Shown here one piece after another: positions 27,356 through 36,302 of a stretch of DNA of 64,000 nucleotides. Every line of letters begins with the position of its first letter. The stretch's first letter is position 1. The stretch is from Stenotrophomonas cyclobalanopsidis (GTDB lineage: Bacteria > Pseudomonadota > Gammaproteobacteria > Xanthomonadales > Xanthomonadaceae): positions 111,019 to 175,018 of the forward strand of contig NZ_VYKI01000007.1 in NCBI RefSeq assembly GCF_008710035.1, given 5' to 3'. The notes beneath the pieces are model-generated. The model was not told the DNA's origin. It made no database searches and saw nothing but the letters and a program-made list of their open reading frames with translations. A program made the translations under genes and the position numbers.

Positions 27356-29551
27356 ATGCTGAAGATCATTTGCCTGACGGCTGCCCTCGGGGCAGCGCTG
27401 GGAACGACCGCGCACGCGGCCGACCTGGAATTCAACGGCCGCCATGCGCGTGCTGAAGCCGCTGCCAAGGGCAGCTTTGTCCTGCATGCGCGCAATCCGG
27501 AGGGGCGCGGCGACGTGCAGATCGCCGCCGCGCCCATGCGCAGCCAGACCGGCAGCGTGATGTTCGATGCGCTGTTCGCGCTGGCGCAGCAGGAAATGGA
27601 CCAGGACCGCGTGGACGCGATCCGCGATCCGTCCTTCGACGAAGGCCGACCGGTGCCCTGCGACTGCTTCCAGACCGGTGCGCGCTGGCCTTATGTGTGG
27701 ACCCGCGATCTGAGCTTCGCCGCCGATCTGGCACTGGCCAAGCTGGACCCGCAGCGCACCCGGCAGTCGCTGCAGTTCAAGCTGTCGGCCGCGCGTGATG
27801 GCCACACTCCCGGTCTGTTCGTTGCCCAGGACACCGGTTCCGGTGGCAGCTGGCCGATCAGCAGCGACCGCGTGGTGTGGTTCCTCGCCGCGCGCCACCT
27901 GCTGGATGATCCGGCGTTCGCCGACCAGGTGTGGCAGGCACTGCAGGGCACCCTGGCGCAGGACCGGGCGATGGTGTTCGACGCGCAGATGGGCCTGTAC
28001 CGCGGCGAGACTTCTTTCCTGGACTGGCGCGAGCAGACCTACCCGGACTGGACGCGCGAGAACGTGCGCTTCATCGGTGATTCCTACGCGCTGTCCACCA
28101 ACGTGCTGCACTATCAGGCGCTGCGCCTGGGCCAGCAGATGGCCGCGCAGCTTGGCGACGAGCGCAGCGAACAGTACAAGGCCTGGGCCGACGCGCTGGC
28201 GTTGCAGATCGATGCACGCTTCTGGCGCGAGGACATGGGCCAGTACATGAGCTACATCGGCGAAGCCGCGCACCCGGTGCCGTACGCCAAGGTCGATCTG
28301 CTGGGCCTGTCGCTGGGCATCCTCGCCGACGTGCTGCCCGCCGGGCGCGCGCAGCGTGCGCTGGCCGCCTACCCGATGGGGCCGGCCGGCAGCCCGGTGG
28401 TGTGGCCGCAGGAAGCGCAGCAGCCGATCTACCACAACCGCGCCATCTGGCCGTTCGTCAGCGCCTACTCGCTGCGTGCCGCGCGCAAGCTCGATGATGC
28501 CCCGCGCATCGCCGCCGAAATCCGTTCGCTGATGCAGGGCGCGGCACTGGCCGGTTCCAACATGGAGAACTACGAGCTGGTCACCCAGGCCGTGCACGTG
28601 GACGAGGGCGCGCTCAGTGGCCCGGTGGTCAACTCCGAGCGCCAGCTGTGGTCGGTGGCCGGTTACCTGGCCATGGTCAGCGAAGGCGTGTTCGGCCTGC
28701 AGGACGATGGCAGTGTGCAGCCCAAGTTGCCGGCCAGCCTGGTGCCGGACCTGTTCGGAAAGCAGCGCCGCATCAGCCTGGAGGCGAACGGCAAGCGCTA
28801 TGTGCTGGAGCGGCCGAAACAGCTGGGCGACGGCCTGCTGGTGGCCGGCAAGGTGAAGACGCGGGGTGCGACCACCACCGTACAGCTGGTGCCGGCCGCT
28901 GCCGCGCCGCGTGCTGCCGTGGCCAGCGCCGACGCCAATGCGCGTGCACCGGCCACGCCGGCCGCACCGCAGGCCAGGCGCAGTGGCAAGGGCTGGACCG
29001 TGGCCGTGGCCGCCGACCAGGTGCTGTGGCAGGACGGCCAGGCACTGCAGCCGGCCAAGGGCGTGGGCGACGATGGGCTGCAGCATTGCCTGAGCCTGAC
29101 CCGCCGCGACGGCGCACTGGAATCGCTGCACAGCCCGATGCTGTGCGTGGGCCCGCAGCAGGTGCTGCGCGGTGACCGGCAGTGGCGCTTCAGCAATGCC
29201 AAGGCCGGCCATGTGCGCCTGCGCCTGCAGTACAACAACCCGAACGGGCCGATCAACACCGGCGTGACCGCAGCGGTGAAGCAGTTGAACCTGCAGTGCG
29301 CGGGCCAGCCGGCGCAGCGGCAGACCGTCACCCTGCCGCACAGCGTTGCCGCGCAGGAATCGACCGCGGCCAGCTTCGGCGTGCCGAAGGGCCGCTGCAC
29401 GGTCACCCTGGAAGAAGGCTTCAACATGAGCGCGCTGGAGCACTTCGCGCACTACACCGGCGGCAAGGGCGGGCGCGAGGGCGTGCTCAACCAGGCCCAG
29501 GTGCAGGCGCTGAAGGTGGCGCCGGTCGCTGCGGTCGAGGGTGCACGATGA
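27356..29551 (+). CDS. Exported six-hairpin (alpha/alpha-barrel) glycosidase-like protein
   Basis: A 731-residue exported protein (signal peptide MLKIICLTAALGAALGTTAHA). The region from about 100 to 450 resembles (alpha/alpha)6 glycosidases: WPYVWTRDLSFAADLALAKL, GGSWPISSDRVVWFLAARHLL, FLDWREQTYPDW, then PVVWPQEAQQPIYHNRAIWPFVSAYSL. The rest has no family I can name with certainty and includes an Ala/Pro-rich linker near residue 525. Related genes are often labelled glycogen-debranching-like; the true linkage cleaved is unknown. It is the first gene of a coupled operon with the permease and GH13 genes. Confidence 0.8.
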   Translation: MLKIICLTAALGAALGTTAHAADLEFNGRHARAEAAAKGSFVLHARNPEGRGDVQIAAAPMRSQTGSVMFDALFALAQQEMDQDRVDAIRDPSFDEGRPVPCDCFQTGARWPYVWTRDLSFAADLALAKLDPQRTRQSLQFKLSAARDGHTPGLFVAQDTGSGGSWPISSDRVVWFLAARHLLDDPAFADQVWQALQGTLAQDRAMVFDAQMGLYRGETSFLDWREQTYPDWTRENVRFIGDSYALSTNVLHYQALRLGQQMAAQLGDERSEQYKAWADALALQIDARFWREDMGQYMSYIGEAAHPVPYAKVDLLGLSLGILADVLPAGRAQRALAAYPMGPAGSPVVWPQEAQQPIYHNRAIWPFVSAYSLRAARKLDDAPRIAAEIRSLMQGAALAGSNMENYELVTQAVHVDEGALSGPVVNSERQLWSVAGYLAMVSEGVFGLQDDGSVQPKLPASLVPDLFGKQRRISLEANGKRYVLERPKQLGDGLLVAGKVKTRGATTTVQLVPAAAAPRAAVASADANARAPATPAAPQARRSGKGWTVAVAADQVLWQDGQALQPAKGVGDDGLQHCLSLTRRDGALESLHSPMLCVGPQQVLRGDRQWRFSNAKAGHVRLRLQYNNPNGPINTGVTAAVKQLNLQCAGQPAQRQTVTLPHSVAAQESTAASFGVPKGRCTVTLEEGFNMSALEHFAHYTGGKGGREGVLNQAQVQALKVAPVAAVEGAR

Positions 29552-31035
29552 GTCGTCCCGCCAAGCCGCAGCTGTCGTTCTGGCAGATCTGGAACATGTG
29601 TTTCGGCTTCCTCGGCATCCAGTTCGGGTTTGCACTGCAGAACGCCAACGCCAGCCGCATCTTCGAAACGCTGGGGGCATCGCAGGACGCGGTGCCGGGG
29701 CTGTGGATCGCCGCACCGCTGACCGGCCTGCTGGTGCAGCCGGTAGTGGGCTATCTGTCCGACCGTACCTGGACGCGCTGGGGGCGACGCCGCCCGTTCT
29801 TCATGATTGGCGCGGTGCTGACCACGCTGGCCCTGCTGGTGATGCCGAACTCGCCCACGCTGTGGATCGCGGCCGGCACGCTGTGGGTGCTGGATGCCTC
29901 CATCAACGTGTCGATGGAACCGTTCCGCGCGTTCGTCGGCGACCAGCTGGCGCCGCGCCAGCGGCCGACCGGCTATGCGATGCAGAGCTTCTTCATCGGC
30001 GTCGGCGCCATCGTCGCCAGCTTCCTGCCCTTCATCCTCACTCACTTCGGCGTCAGCAACACGGCCGTGCCGGGTGAAGTGCCCGACTCGGTGCGCTACT
30101 CGTTCTACTTCGGCGCGGTGGTGCTGCTGGCGGCAATCAGCTGGACGGTGTTCAGCACGCGCGAGTATTCGCCCACCGAGCTTGCGTCCTTCGACGATGC
30201 CGAGCCGCCCGCGCACCACGCCGGTGCCGCCGTCAGCGGGCCCGCACCGTGGGGCCAGGTGGCGCTGTGGCTGGGCCTGGGCGTGCTGCTGGCAGCGCTG
30301 ATCGCCTGGCGCCAGGGCGACAAGATGCTGTACGTGCTGGCCGGCCTGTGCGCGGGTTACGGCCTGCTGCTGGCCGTAACCCACCTGTTGCCCGGCCCGC
30401 ACATGCTGGCGGCCATCGTCGGCGACCTGCGGGCAATGCCGGTGACGATGCGGCGCCTGGCCTGGGTGCAGTTCTTCTCGTGGTTCGCACTGTTTGCGAT
30501 GTGGATCTTCACCACCGCCGCCGTGGCCGGCACCCACTTCGGTTCCACCGATCCGCAGTCGGCGGCCTACAACGAAGGCGCCAACTGGGTGGGTGTGCTG
30601 TTTGGTGCCTACAACGGCTTCGCTGCACTGGCCGCGCTGCTGATCCCGCCGATGGTGCGCGCGCTCGGCCTGCGCTGGAGCCACCTGGTCAACCTGTGGC
30701 TGGGCGGGGCAGGGCTGATCTCGATGATGTTCATCGATGATCCGCGCTGGCTGCTGCTGTCGATGGTCGGCGTGGGCTTTGCCTGGGCCTCGATCCTGTC
30801 CCTGCCGTATGCCCTGCTGTCGGACAGCGTTCCGGCGGCAAAGATGGGCGTGTACATGGGCATCTTCAATTTCTTCATCGTGATCCCGCAGCTGGTCGCG
30901 GCCAGTGCGCTCGGCTTTGCCCTGCGCGCGTGGCTGGGTGAGCAGCCGATCCACGTGCTGGTGCTGGGCGGCTGCAGCCTGCTCGTGGCCGGTGTGTGCG
31001 TACTGCGGGTTCCGTCCCGTCCGGAGGTGGTGTGA
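29548..31035 (+). CDS. MFS sugar (maltose/glucoside-type) permease
   Basis: A 495-residue twelve-helix major facilitator resembling the SLC45/glycoside-pentoside-like sugar:H+ symporters. The start MSRPAKPQLSFWQIWNMCFGFLGIQFGFALQNAN and the loop YLSDRTWTRWGRRRPF between helices 2 and 3 are characteristic. The ATG overlaps the upstream stop by four bases (ATGA) and the stop overlaps the next start (TGATG), so the three genes are translationally coupled. It probably moves maltose or short maltodextrins across the inner membrane. Confidence 0.9.
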   Translation: MSRPAKPQLSFWQIWNMCFGFLGIQFGFALQNANASRIFETLGASQDAVPGLWIAAPLTGLLVQPVVGYLSDRTWTRWGRRRPFFMIGAVLTTLALLVMPNSPTLWIAAGTLWVLDASINVSMEPFRAFVGDQLAPRQRPTGYAMQSFFIGVGAIVASFLPFILTHFGVSNTAVPGEVPDSVRYSFYFGAVVLLAAISWTVFSTREYSPTELASFDDAEPPAHHAGAAVSGPAPWGQVALWLGLGVLLAALIAWRQGDKMLYVLAGLCAGYGLLLAVTHLLPGPHMLAAIVGDLRAMPVTMRRLAWVQFFSWFALFAMWIFTTAAVAGTHFGSTDPQSAAYNEGANWVGVLFGAYNGFAALAALLIPPMVRALGLRWSHLVNLWLGGAGLISMMFIDDPRWLLLSMVGVGFAWASILSLPYALLSDSVPAAKMGVYMGIFNFFIVIPQLVAASALGFALRAWLGEQPIHVLVLGGCSLLVAGVCVLRVPSRPEVV

Positions 31036-32750
31036 TGCGTGCTGTGCTGGCTGTTGCTGTTTCCCTTGCCCTGTTCGCCGGCCCGGCTGTGGCTGCGCCG
31101 CGCCCGGACTATGTGGGCACCACCGAGCCGTTCGCCAGCGATGCGGTGTACTTCGTGGTCACCGACCGTTTCGTCAACGGCGATCCGTCCAACGACCACC
31201 GCGACCAGGGCGGTAAGCACCGCACGTTCGACATCCCGGTGCCGTGCCCGGACAAGGTCGACGGCAACATCGGCTACCTCGGCGGTGATTTCCGCGGTGT
31301 GCTGGACAATGCGCAGTACATCCGCAATCTCGGTTTCGGTGCGGTGTGGATCACGCCCATCGTCGACAACCCGGACGAGGCCTTCACCGGCAGCAAGCCG
31401 ATCAGCTGCACCAGTACGCTGACCGACCGCGGCAAGACCGGTTACCACGGCTACTGGGGCATCAATTTCTACACGCTCGACGAACACCTGCCCAGCAGGG
31501 ACCTGGATTTCGCCGGCCTCAACAAGGGCCTGCACGATGCCGGCCTGAAAGTGGTGCTGGACATCGTCGGCAACCACGGTTCGCCTGCCTGGACCATGCC
31601 CAAGCGGCAGCCGCAGTTCGGCCAGATCTTCGACAAGGACGGCAAGCTGATTGCCGACCACCAGAACCTGCCGCCGCAGAAGCTGGACCCGAAGCACAAC
31701 CCGCTGCACGCGTTCTACAACACCATCGGTCCGGTCGACGGCAAGGACGGTTCCATCTTCGACGGCAACCTGGCCGAGCTGTCCGACTTCAACCAGGACA
31801 ACCCGGCGGTGATGGATTACCTGGTGGGCGCTTACCTGCAGTGGACCGCACAGGGCGTGGATGCGCTGCGCATCGACACCATCGGCTGGCTGCCGCACCG
31901 GTGGTGGCATGAGTTCGTCAAGCGCATCCGTGCCGCGCATCCGGGCATGTTCATGTTTGGCGAAGCGTTCGACTACAACGCGGCCAGCATCGCCGAACAC
32001 ACCTGGCCGGCCAACGCCAATGTCAGCGTGCTGGACTTCCCGCTGCGTGGCGCGCTGGAGCAGACCTTCGGCACCACCGGCAAGGGGTTTGAAACGCTGG
32101 CCGAGCCGTTGCACCTGACCGGTGGCCCGTACGCCAACCCGTACGAGCTGATGAGCTTCTACGACAACCACGACATGCCGCGCCTGCAGGCCAGCGACAC
32201 CGGCTTCATCGACGCGCACAACTGGCTGTTCACCGCGCGCGGCATCCCCGTGGTCTATTACGGATCGGAGACCGGCTTCATGCGCGGCCGCGCCGAACAC
32301 GCCGGCAACCGCGCGTACTTCGGTCAGCAGCGCGTGGATGACGCGCCGCAGAGCCCGATCTTCGCGCCGCTGCAGCGCATCGCCAAGCTGCGCGAGGCGA
32401 CCCCGGCCCTGCAGCGCGGCCTGCAGGTGAACGAGCGCCTGCAGGGCGACGAAGCGGTGTTCTTCCGCGTGCTGCAGCACGGCGGCGTGGGGCAGACCGC
32501 GCTGGTGCTGCTGAACAAGGGCGATGGCGCGCGCAGCATCGAAGTGGATCGCTATCTGCAGCCCGGCACGTGGCGCGACGCGCTGGGCGGCGGCGAGCTG
32601 AAGGTGAAGCGCTCGCTGAAGGTGGAAGTGCCGGCGCACGGCGTGAAGGTCTTCGTACTGGATGCACCGGTGCAGAAGCCGGCGCTTCAGGCCGAGCTGG
32701 ACAAGGCCGTGGCCGACCAGCAGGCACGCGACCAGCGCTTGAAGCGGTAG
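31035..32750 (+). CDS. Periplasmic GH13 alpha-amylase-family enzyme
   Basis: A 571-residue exported GH13 enzyme (signal peptide MRAVLAVAVSLALFAGPAVA). The GH13 residues are nucleophile D281 (DALRIDTIGW), acid/base E310 (FMFGEAF) and D380 (FYDNHDMPR). An N-terminal VYFVVTDRFVNGDPSNDHRDQGG segment supplies the calcium-binding start of the barrel. It is likely to cut maltodextrins or cyclodextrins to a size the permease accepts; the exact subfamily is uncertain. Its TAG stop is formed by the GTAG head of a REP palindrome. Confidence 0.9.
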   Translation: MRAVLAVAVSLALFAGPAVAAPRPDYVGTTEPFASDAVYFVVTDRFVNGDPSNDHRDQGGKHRTFDIPVPCPDKVDGNIGYLGGDFRGVLDNAQYIRNLGFGAVWITPIVDNPDEAFTGSKPISCTSTLTDRGKTGYHGYWGINFYTLDEHLPSRDLDFAGLNKGLHDAGLKVVLDIVGNHGSPAWTMPKRQPQFGQIFDKDGKLIADHQNLPPQKLDPKHNPLHAFYNTIGPVDGKDGSIFDGNLAELSDFNQDNPAVMDYLVGAYLQWTAQGVDALRIDTIGWLPHRWWHEFVKRIRAAHPGMFMFGEAFDYNAASIAEHTWPANANVSVLDFPLRGALEQTFGTTGKGFETLAEPLHLTGGPYANPYELMSFYDNHDMPRLQASDTGFIDAHNWLFTARGIPVVYYGSETGFMRGRAEHAGNRAYFGQQRVDDAPQSPIFAPLQRIAKLREATPALQRGLQVNERLQGDEAVFFRVLQHGGVGQTALVLLNKGDGARSIEVDRYLQPGTWRDALGGGELKVKRSLKVEVPAHGVKVFVLDAPVQKPALQAELDKAVADQQARDQRLKR

Positions 32751-32817
32751 TGCCGGCCGCTGGCCGGCAGCTGCAGATGGATGGCATATTCAACTGCCGG
32801 CCAGCGGCCGGCACTAC
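32747..32817. repeat. SMAG pair overlapping the GH13 stop codon
   Basis: GTAGTGCCGGCCGCTGGCCGGCA, a 26-bp AT-richer spacer and the inverted partner ending GGCACTAC. The first GTAG supplies the TAG stop of the GH13 gene (32748-32750). Confidence 0.85.
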
Positions 32818-32833
32818 GACAAGGATGGGTTGA

Positions 32834-33238
32834 ATGATGCGACGTCTGCTGGTTTCGCTGGGCGGTGGTGTGGTCACCGGGGCCCTGATCGCTGCCGTGA
32901 CTTTCCCGTGGCTGGCGCGGACCGCCGCCATTGCCATGCCGCGCACGTTCAACGTGTATCTCTGGGACGCGCTGGTGGTGTTCGGCCTCGGCGCCAGCCT
33001 GGTGGCGTTCCCGCTGATGCTGCTGGCCCTGCGCCTGATCCGCGCGCGTGGCGCTGAAGTGGCCGCGATGCTGGTGGCAGCCATGCTCGCTGTAGTGGCT
33101 GCCCTGAAAGTGGTGGACGCGCTGGACGGCGGCGGCAGCGTGCTGCTGGCGTGGGCGGTGGGCATGCTGCTGGCCGCGCTGGTGCACGGCTTCTGGCGGC
33201 CGTCCCCCGTGCCGCAGAGCCAGGCCATGCCTGGCTGA
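32834..33238 (+). CDS. Small integral membrane protein, unknown function
   Basis: A 134-residue protein with about four hydrophobic helices: residues 5-25 (LVSLGGGVVTGALIAAVTFPW), 43-67, 75-92 and 100-118. I recognise no family. A second ATG one codon later is possible. It follows the REP pair after the GH13 gene and is probably independent of the maltose operon. Confidence 0.65.
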   Translation: MMRRLLVSLGGGVVTGALIAAVTFPWLARTAAIAMPRTFNVYLWDALVVFGLGASLVAFPLMLLALRLIRARGAEVAAMLVAAMLAVVAALKVVDALDGGGSVLLAWAVGMLLAALVHGFWRPSPVPQSQAMPG

Positions 33239-33243
33239 ATTCC

Positions 33244-33346
33244 GGTAGCGCCGGGCCATGCCCGGCGGAAGCCCCGCCCAAGCTGTAGAGCCGAGCCTGC
33301 GCTCGGCTGCGCTTGGGAGGGCAGCCGAGCGTGGGCTCGGCTCTAC
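33244..33346. repeat. SMAG hairpin plus an inverted GTAGAGCCGAGC pair
   Basis: 33244-33266 is a GTAGCGCCGGGC hairpin. 33285-33346 is an inverted pair of GTAGAGCCGAGC-type palindromes around a GC-rich spacer. Confidence 0.75.
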
Positions 33347-33378
33347 AATAGGTGCCCCTACCTGCCCGCCGTACCGCC

Positions 33379-33765
33379 ATGACCGACCTTGCCCCGCAGA
33401 CCCCGATCGAAACCCTGCTGAAGGCCGCCATGGACGGAGCCGTACCGATCCGCGCCTTCATGGAAGCCTTCGTGGCTTCCGAGGTGGTGCTGCTGTCCGG
33501 CAGCCTGGTCACCCCCGATGGCAGCGGCTTCGACCCGCTGCTGTTCGACAAGCAAGGCACCCTGCACGTGGCCGTTTTCACCGATCCGGCGCGGGTCGGC
33601 ATCCATTCCCAGCAGGCCCCGCACCAGATCCGCTGGCTGATGCTGGACGTGCTGTACCGCGTGCCGGGTGGCTACGGCGTGGTGGTCAACCCCGGCACCA
33701 CGCTGGGCTTCGAGATATCCGCCAGCGGCGTGGGCGAGATCCTGAAGGATTTCGCGCAGGGGTGA
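33379..33765 (+). CDS. SseB-family protein
   Basis: A 128-residue protein with the SseB N-terminal domain layout (TPIETLLKAAMDGAVPIRAFMEAFVASEVVLLSG, then PLLFDKQGTLHVAVFTDPARV and GGYGVVVNPGTTLGFEIS). The family was named from E. coli SseB, where the biochemical role is unclear; related domains occur next to secretion genes, but none is adjacent here. I start at MTDLAPQTP, where the similarity begins. Confidence 0.7.
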   Translation: MTDLAPQTPIETLLKAAMDGAVPIRAFMEAFVASEVVLLSGSLVTPDGSGFDPLLFDKQGTLHVAVFTDPARVGIHSQQAPHQIRWLMLDVLYRVPGGYGVVVNPGTTLGFEISASGVGEILKDFAQG

Positions 33766-33785
33766 TATGCCGGTTTTTGTCACCT

Positions 33786-33846
33786 GTAGAGTCGAGCCAT
33801 GCTCGACTGCTTTCTGCTGGATCAGCCGAGCATGGCTCGACGCTAC
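33786..33846. repeat. Inverted GTAGAGTCGAGC palindrome pair
   Basis: GTAGAGTCGAGCCATGCTCGACTGC and its inverted partner (GCCGAGCATGGCTCGACGCTAC) are separated by a short loop after the SseB-like gene. Confidence 0.7.
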
Positions 33847-33931
33847 AGAATCGCAGTCCAGCGCTACAGCGTGCTTCCCTTCGGGCGCCGTCCGTGATTC
33901 CCTTGGGCGACATCGGAATGCAGGTTCTGTC

Positions 33932-34396
33932 ATGGAATTCAGGGAACTACCCGGCGGCGCGCCGGAAAATCTGCAGCTGGCCCAGTGGTACCACACGCAA
34001 TGGGGCAAGGAAGCCGGCCTGTCGCTGGAACAGGAACTGCAGCGCATCAACCAGCCGCAGGATGCCGAGGGTTTCCCGCACCTGATTGCTGCAATTCATG
34101 AAGATCAGATAGTCGGTGCGGTACAACTCAAGCGTCGGGAAATGCAGGCGTTCCCGCAGTATGAGCATTGGCTGGGCAGTGTATTCGTGGTTGACAGCCA
34201 TCGCGGGCGTGGGCTTGCGAGCAACCTTGTCGATGAGGCGGTGGCGCTGGCGCGGCGGAAGGGCGTGCGCGAGCTCTACCTGCAGACCGAGGCGCTGGAT
34301 GGTGGCCTGTACGCGCGGCTGGGCTGGCGGCCGATCTGTGAAGCCGACAGCCACGGCTATCGCGTGCTGGTGATGGTACGGAGGCTGCACGAATAA
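33932..34396 (+). CDS. GNAT-family N-acetyltransferase
   Basis: A 154-residue acetyltransferase. The acetyl-CoA loop is HRGRGLASNLVDEAV at about residues 90-104, preceded by the beta strand WLGSVFVVDS, and ends with the usual LYLQTEALDGGLYARLGW segment. The substrate is unknown. The ATG is preceded by a weak ribosome site. It is followed without a gap by what looks like the remains of a membrane-protein gene. Confidence 0.83.
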   Translation: MEFRELPGGAPENLQLAQWYHTQWGKEAGLSLEQELQRINQPQDAEGFPHLIAAIHEDQIVGAVQLKRREMQAFPQYEHWLGSVFVVDSHRGRGLASNLVDEAVALARRKGVRELYLQTEALDGGLYARLGWRPICEADSHGYRVLVMVRRLHE

Positions 34397-34400
34397 ACAC

Positions 34401-34685
34401 ACCTGCATCCCGTATTCCCGTAACGCGCTGATCTTCCTGATCGCAGCGATCATCGCCGCATTGCTGGCCCTGCCGCTGCTGCGTGCCATCCGCATGGTGC
34501 GGTGGCCGGTGTTCGCTCTTGCCTGGCTGATCAACCTGGGGGCCGCCTGGCACCTCGGCCAATAGGCGCGGCAACAGGGGCGTCCGGCCTGGACCTTTGG
34601 CGGGCCTGCGCTGCTGGGCACGGTCGCTTCGATCGCCGTGTATGTGTTGCTGGGGCTCAAGCGCAGGGCATTGCCACGGGGGTGA
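34401..34685 (+). pseudogene. Broken small membrane protein gene (in-frame TAG, no start codon)
   Basis: One frame reads SRNALIFLIAAIIAALLALP, RAIRMVRWPVFALAWLINL and GAAWHLGQ, then a TAG at 34563-34565. It continues in the same frame as ARQQGRPAWTFGGPALLGTV, ASIAVYVLLGLKRRALPRG and a stop at 34683. The two parts make one plausible protein with three hydrophobic helices, but there is no start codon before SRNALIF (TAT stands where an ATG might be) and the TAG splits it. I read it as an inactivated gene; a sequencing error is the alternative. Confidence 0.6.
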
Positions 34686-34699
34686 TGCGAGGAAAGCTC

Positions 34700-34859
34700 T
34701 GCCAGGCATGGCCTGGCACTACTCATTGATACCGACACGTGCGCATTCGGCCTGGGTCAGGTCAAGCCCGGCTGCCGTCGCTGTTCTGTAGAGTCGAGCC
34801 CACGCTCGGCGGCTGTTGCTTTGAGCAGCAAATGCAGTCGAGCGTGGGCTCGACTCTAC
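34700..34859. repeat. REP cluster
   Basis: 34700-34722 is a GCCAGGCATGGCCTGGCACTAC hairpin. 34788-34859 is an inverted pair of GTAGAGTCGAGCCCACGCTCG-type palindromes. Confidence 0.7.
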
Positions 34860-34872
34860 AAAAGAGCCAAAG

Positions 34873-34898
34873 GCAGCCGAGCATGGGCTCAGCCCTAC
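34873..34898. repeat. REP palindrome supplying a stop codon
   Basis: GCAGCCGAGCATGGGCTC followed by AGCCCTAC. On the minus strand its GTAG head forms the TAG stop codon of the LacI-family gene (34897-34895). Confidence 0.7.
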
Positions 34899-35926
34899 AT
34901 CCGCTGCGACGACTCGCGCACCACCAGCTTCACCGGAATGCTCTGGCTCTCCACCGGCTGCCGCCCGATCAGCGCCAGCAGCTTCTCCACCAGCAGCTGG
35001 CCGGCCTGTTTGGTGTCCTGCTGCACCGTGGTCAGCGCCGGCGACACCGAGGCCGCCAGCGGAATATCGTCAAAACCAGTGACAGCCACATCCTGGGGCA
35101 CCCGCAGGCCGGCCTCGCGCAATGCGCGCATCGCACCGATGGCGATCAGGTCGCTGGCCGCGCAGATCGCATCGATGCGTTCGCCGCGCGCCAGCAGCGC
35201 CATGCACGCTTCCTGCCCGGAGGCCTCGGTGGTGATCGCATCGTGCTGCAGTGCCGGGTCGGCGGCCAGGCCGTGCGTGCGCAGCGCTTCGACATGGCCG
35301 CGGTAGCGTTCCTCGAACTCCGGGTAATGGCTGGACGCGTGGCCGAGGAAGGCGATGCGGCGGCAGCCCTGCTGCAGCAGGTGGGCGGTGATGTCATGCC
35401 CGCCCTGGAAGTTGTCGCTGCCGATCGACACGCCCGGCTGGCCGGGCAGGGCCGCGCCCCAGCGCACGAAGTGCGTGCCCTGTTCGACCAGCCGCTGCAG
35501 GCGGTCGCGCGACTGGTGGTAGTCGCCGTAGCCGAGCAGGATGATGCCGTCGGCCTTGTTGCTGTCCTCGTAGTCGGCCTGCCAGTCGGTGGACAGCTGC
35601 TGGAAAGACACCAGCAGGTCCTGCCCGTGCAGCGCGCAGGCGCGGGTGATCGAGCCCAGCATCGAGTGGAAGAACGGGTTGATCAGCGAATCGTCGTTGG
35701 TCGGGTCTTCGAAGAACAGCAGGGCCAGGGTGCCGGCATTGCGCAGGCGCAGGCTGGAGGCGTTCTTGTCGACCTTGTAGTTCAGCTCGCGGGCGATACG
35801 CAGGATGCGCTCGCGGGTTTCGGCATTGACCATCGGGCTGCCGCGCAGGGCACGCGACACCGTGGGCTGGGAAACCCCGGCCAGGTGGGCGATGTCCAGG
35901 GACGTGGCTTTGCCTTTGATGGTCAT
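34895..35926 (-). CDS. LacI-family transcriptional regulator (candidate maltose regulator)
   Basis: A 343-residue repressor. The N-terminal helix-turn-helix and hinge are clear (SLDIAHLAGVSQPTVSRALRGSPMVNAETRERI, residues 9-41), followed by a periplasmic-binding-protein-like sugar domain (YEDSNKADGIILLGYGD, AVTGFDDIPLAASVSP). It is the only LacI regulator close to the maltodextrin genes, and palindromic 14-mers with a central CG, typical of LacI sites, occur three times in that locus. The effector is probably maltose or a derivative (inference). Confidence 0.88.
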   Translation of the reverse strand: MTIKGKATSLDIAHLAGVSQPTVSRALRGSPMVNAETRERILRIARELNYKVDKNASSLRLRNAGTLALLFFEDPTNDDSLINPFFHSMLGSITRACALHGQDLLVSFQQLSTDWQADYEDSNKADGIILLGYGDYHQSRDRLQRLVEQGTHFVRWGAALPGQPGVSIGSDNFQGGHDITAHLLQQGCRRIAFLGHASSHYPEFEERYRGHVEALRTHGLAADPALQHDAITTEASGQEACMALLARGERIDAICAASDLIAIGAMRALREAGLRVPQDVAVTGFDDIPLAASVSPALTTVQQDTKQAGQLLVEKLLALIGRQPVESQSIPVKLVVRESSQRM

Positions 35927-36302
35927 GGGCGGTGCAGGCGGGGGGATTCACGGATGATGCCACGGGTGGCTGCTGCTGGCCCTGCCGATGTCCCGCCGGG
36001 GAGACGGATCGGACAGCGTTTGGCTGTGACGCGACCGGACCCGCACGGTGCGGACCGGTCCAGGTCATCCCGGCTGCCGGCTGGATTGAAAGGCCTCCAG
36101 AGCCTGACGGGGCAAGGGCTCGGGGTGCATTCCGGCCGCCGCCGGGGGCTTCCCTGACCGGGCGCACGGCGGCGGCGATGATAAGATGGGACATTCTTGA
36201 ATTCCCCCCAAATGCATCGGGGGCGGCCCCGGGCCACTGCCTCCTGCCAGGAGGACGTGCTATCACTGGTGGTCTGCCCCTGTACAACGGACGAACACAC
36301 CT
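35927..36302. other. Divergent intergenic region between the LacI gene and ssb
   Basis: The promoters of both genes must lie here. I see a 26-bp imperfect palindrome at 36034-36059 (ACCGGACCCGCAC/GGTGCGGACCGGT) that could be a protein-binding site. I did not find the TGAATACGTATGCA operator, so autoregulation by that site is not supported. Confidence 0.45.

Noticed and set aside
27233..29716. An 827-codon open frame antisense to the six-hairpin gene
   Set aside because: Same GC artefact; the sense strand has a signal peptide and recognisable glycosidase motifs.
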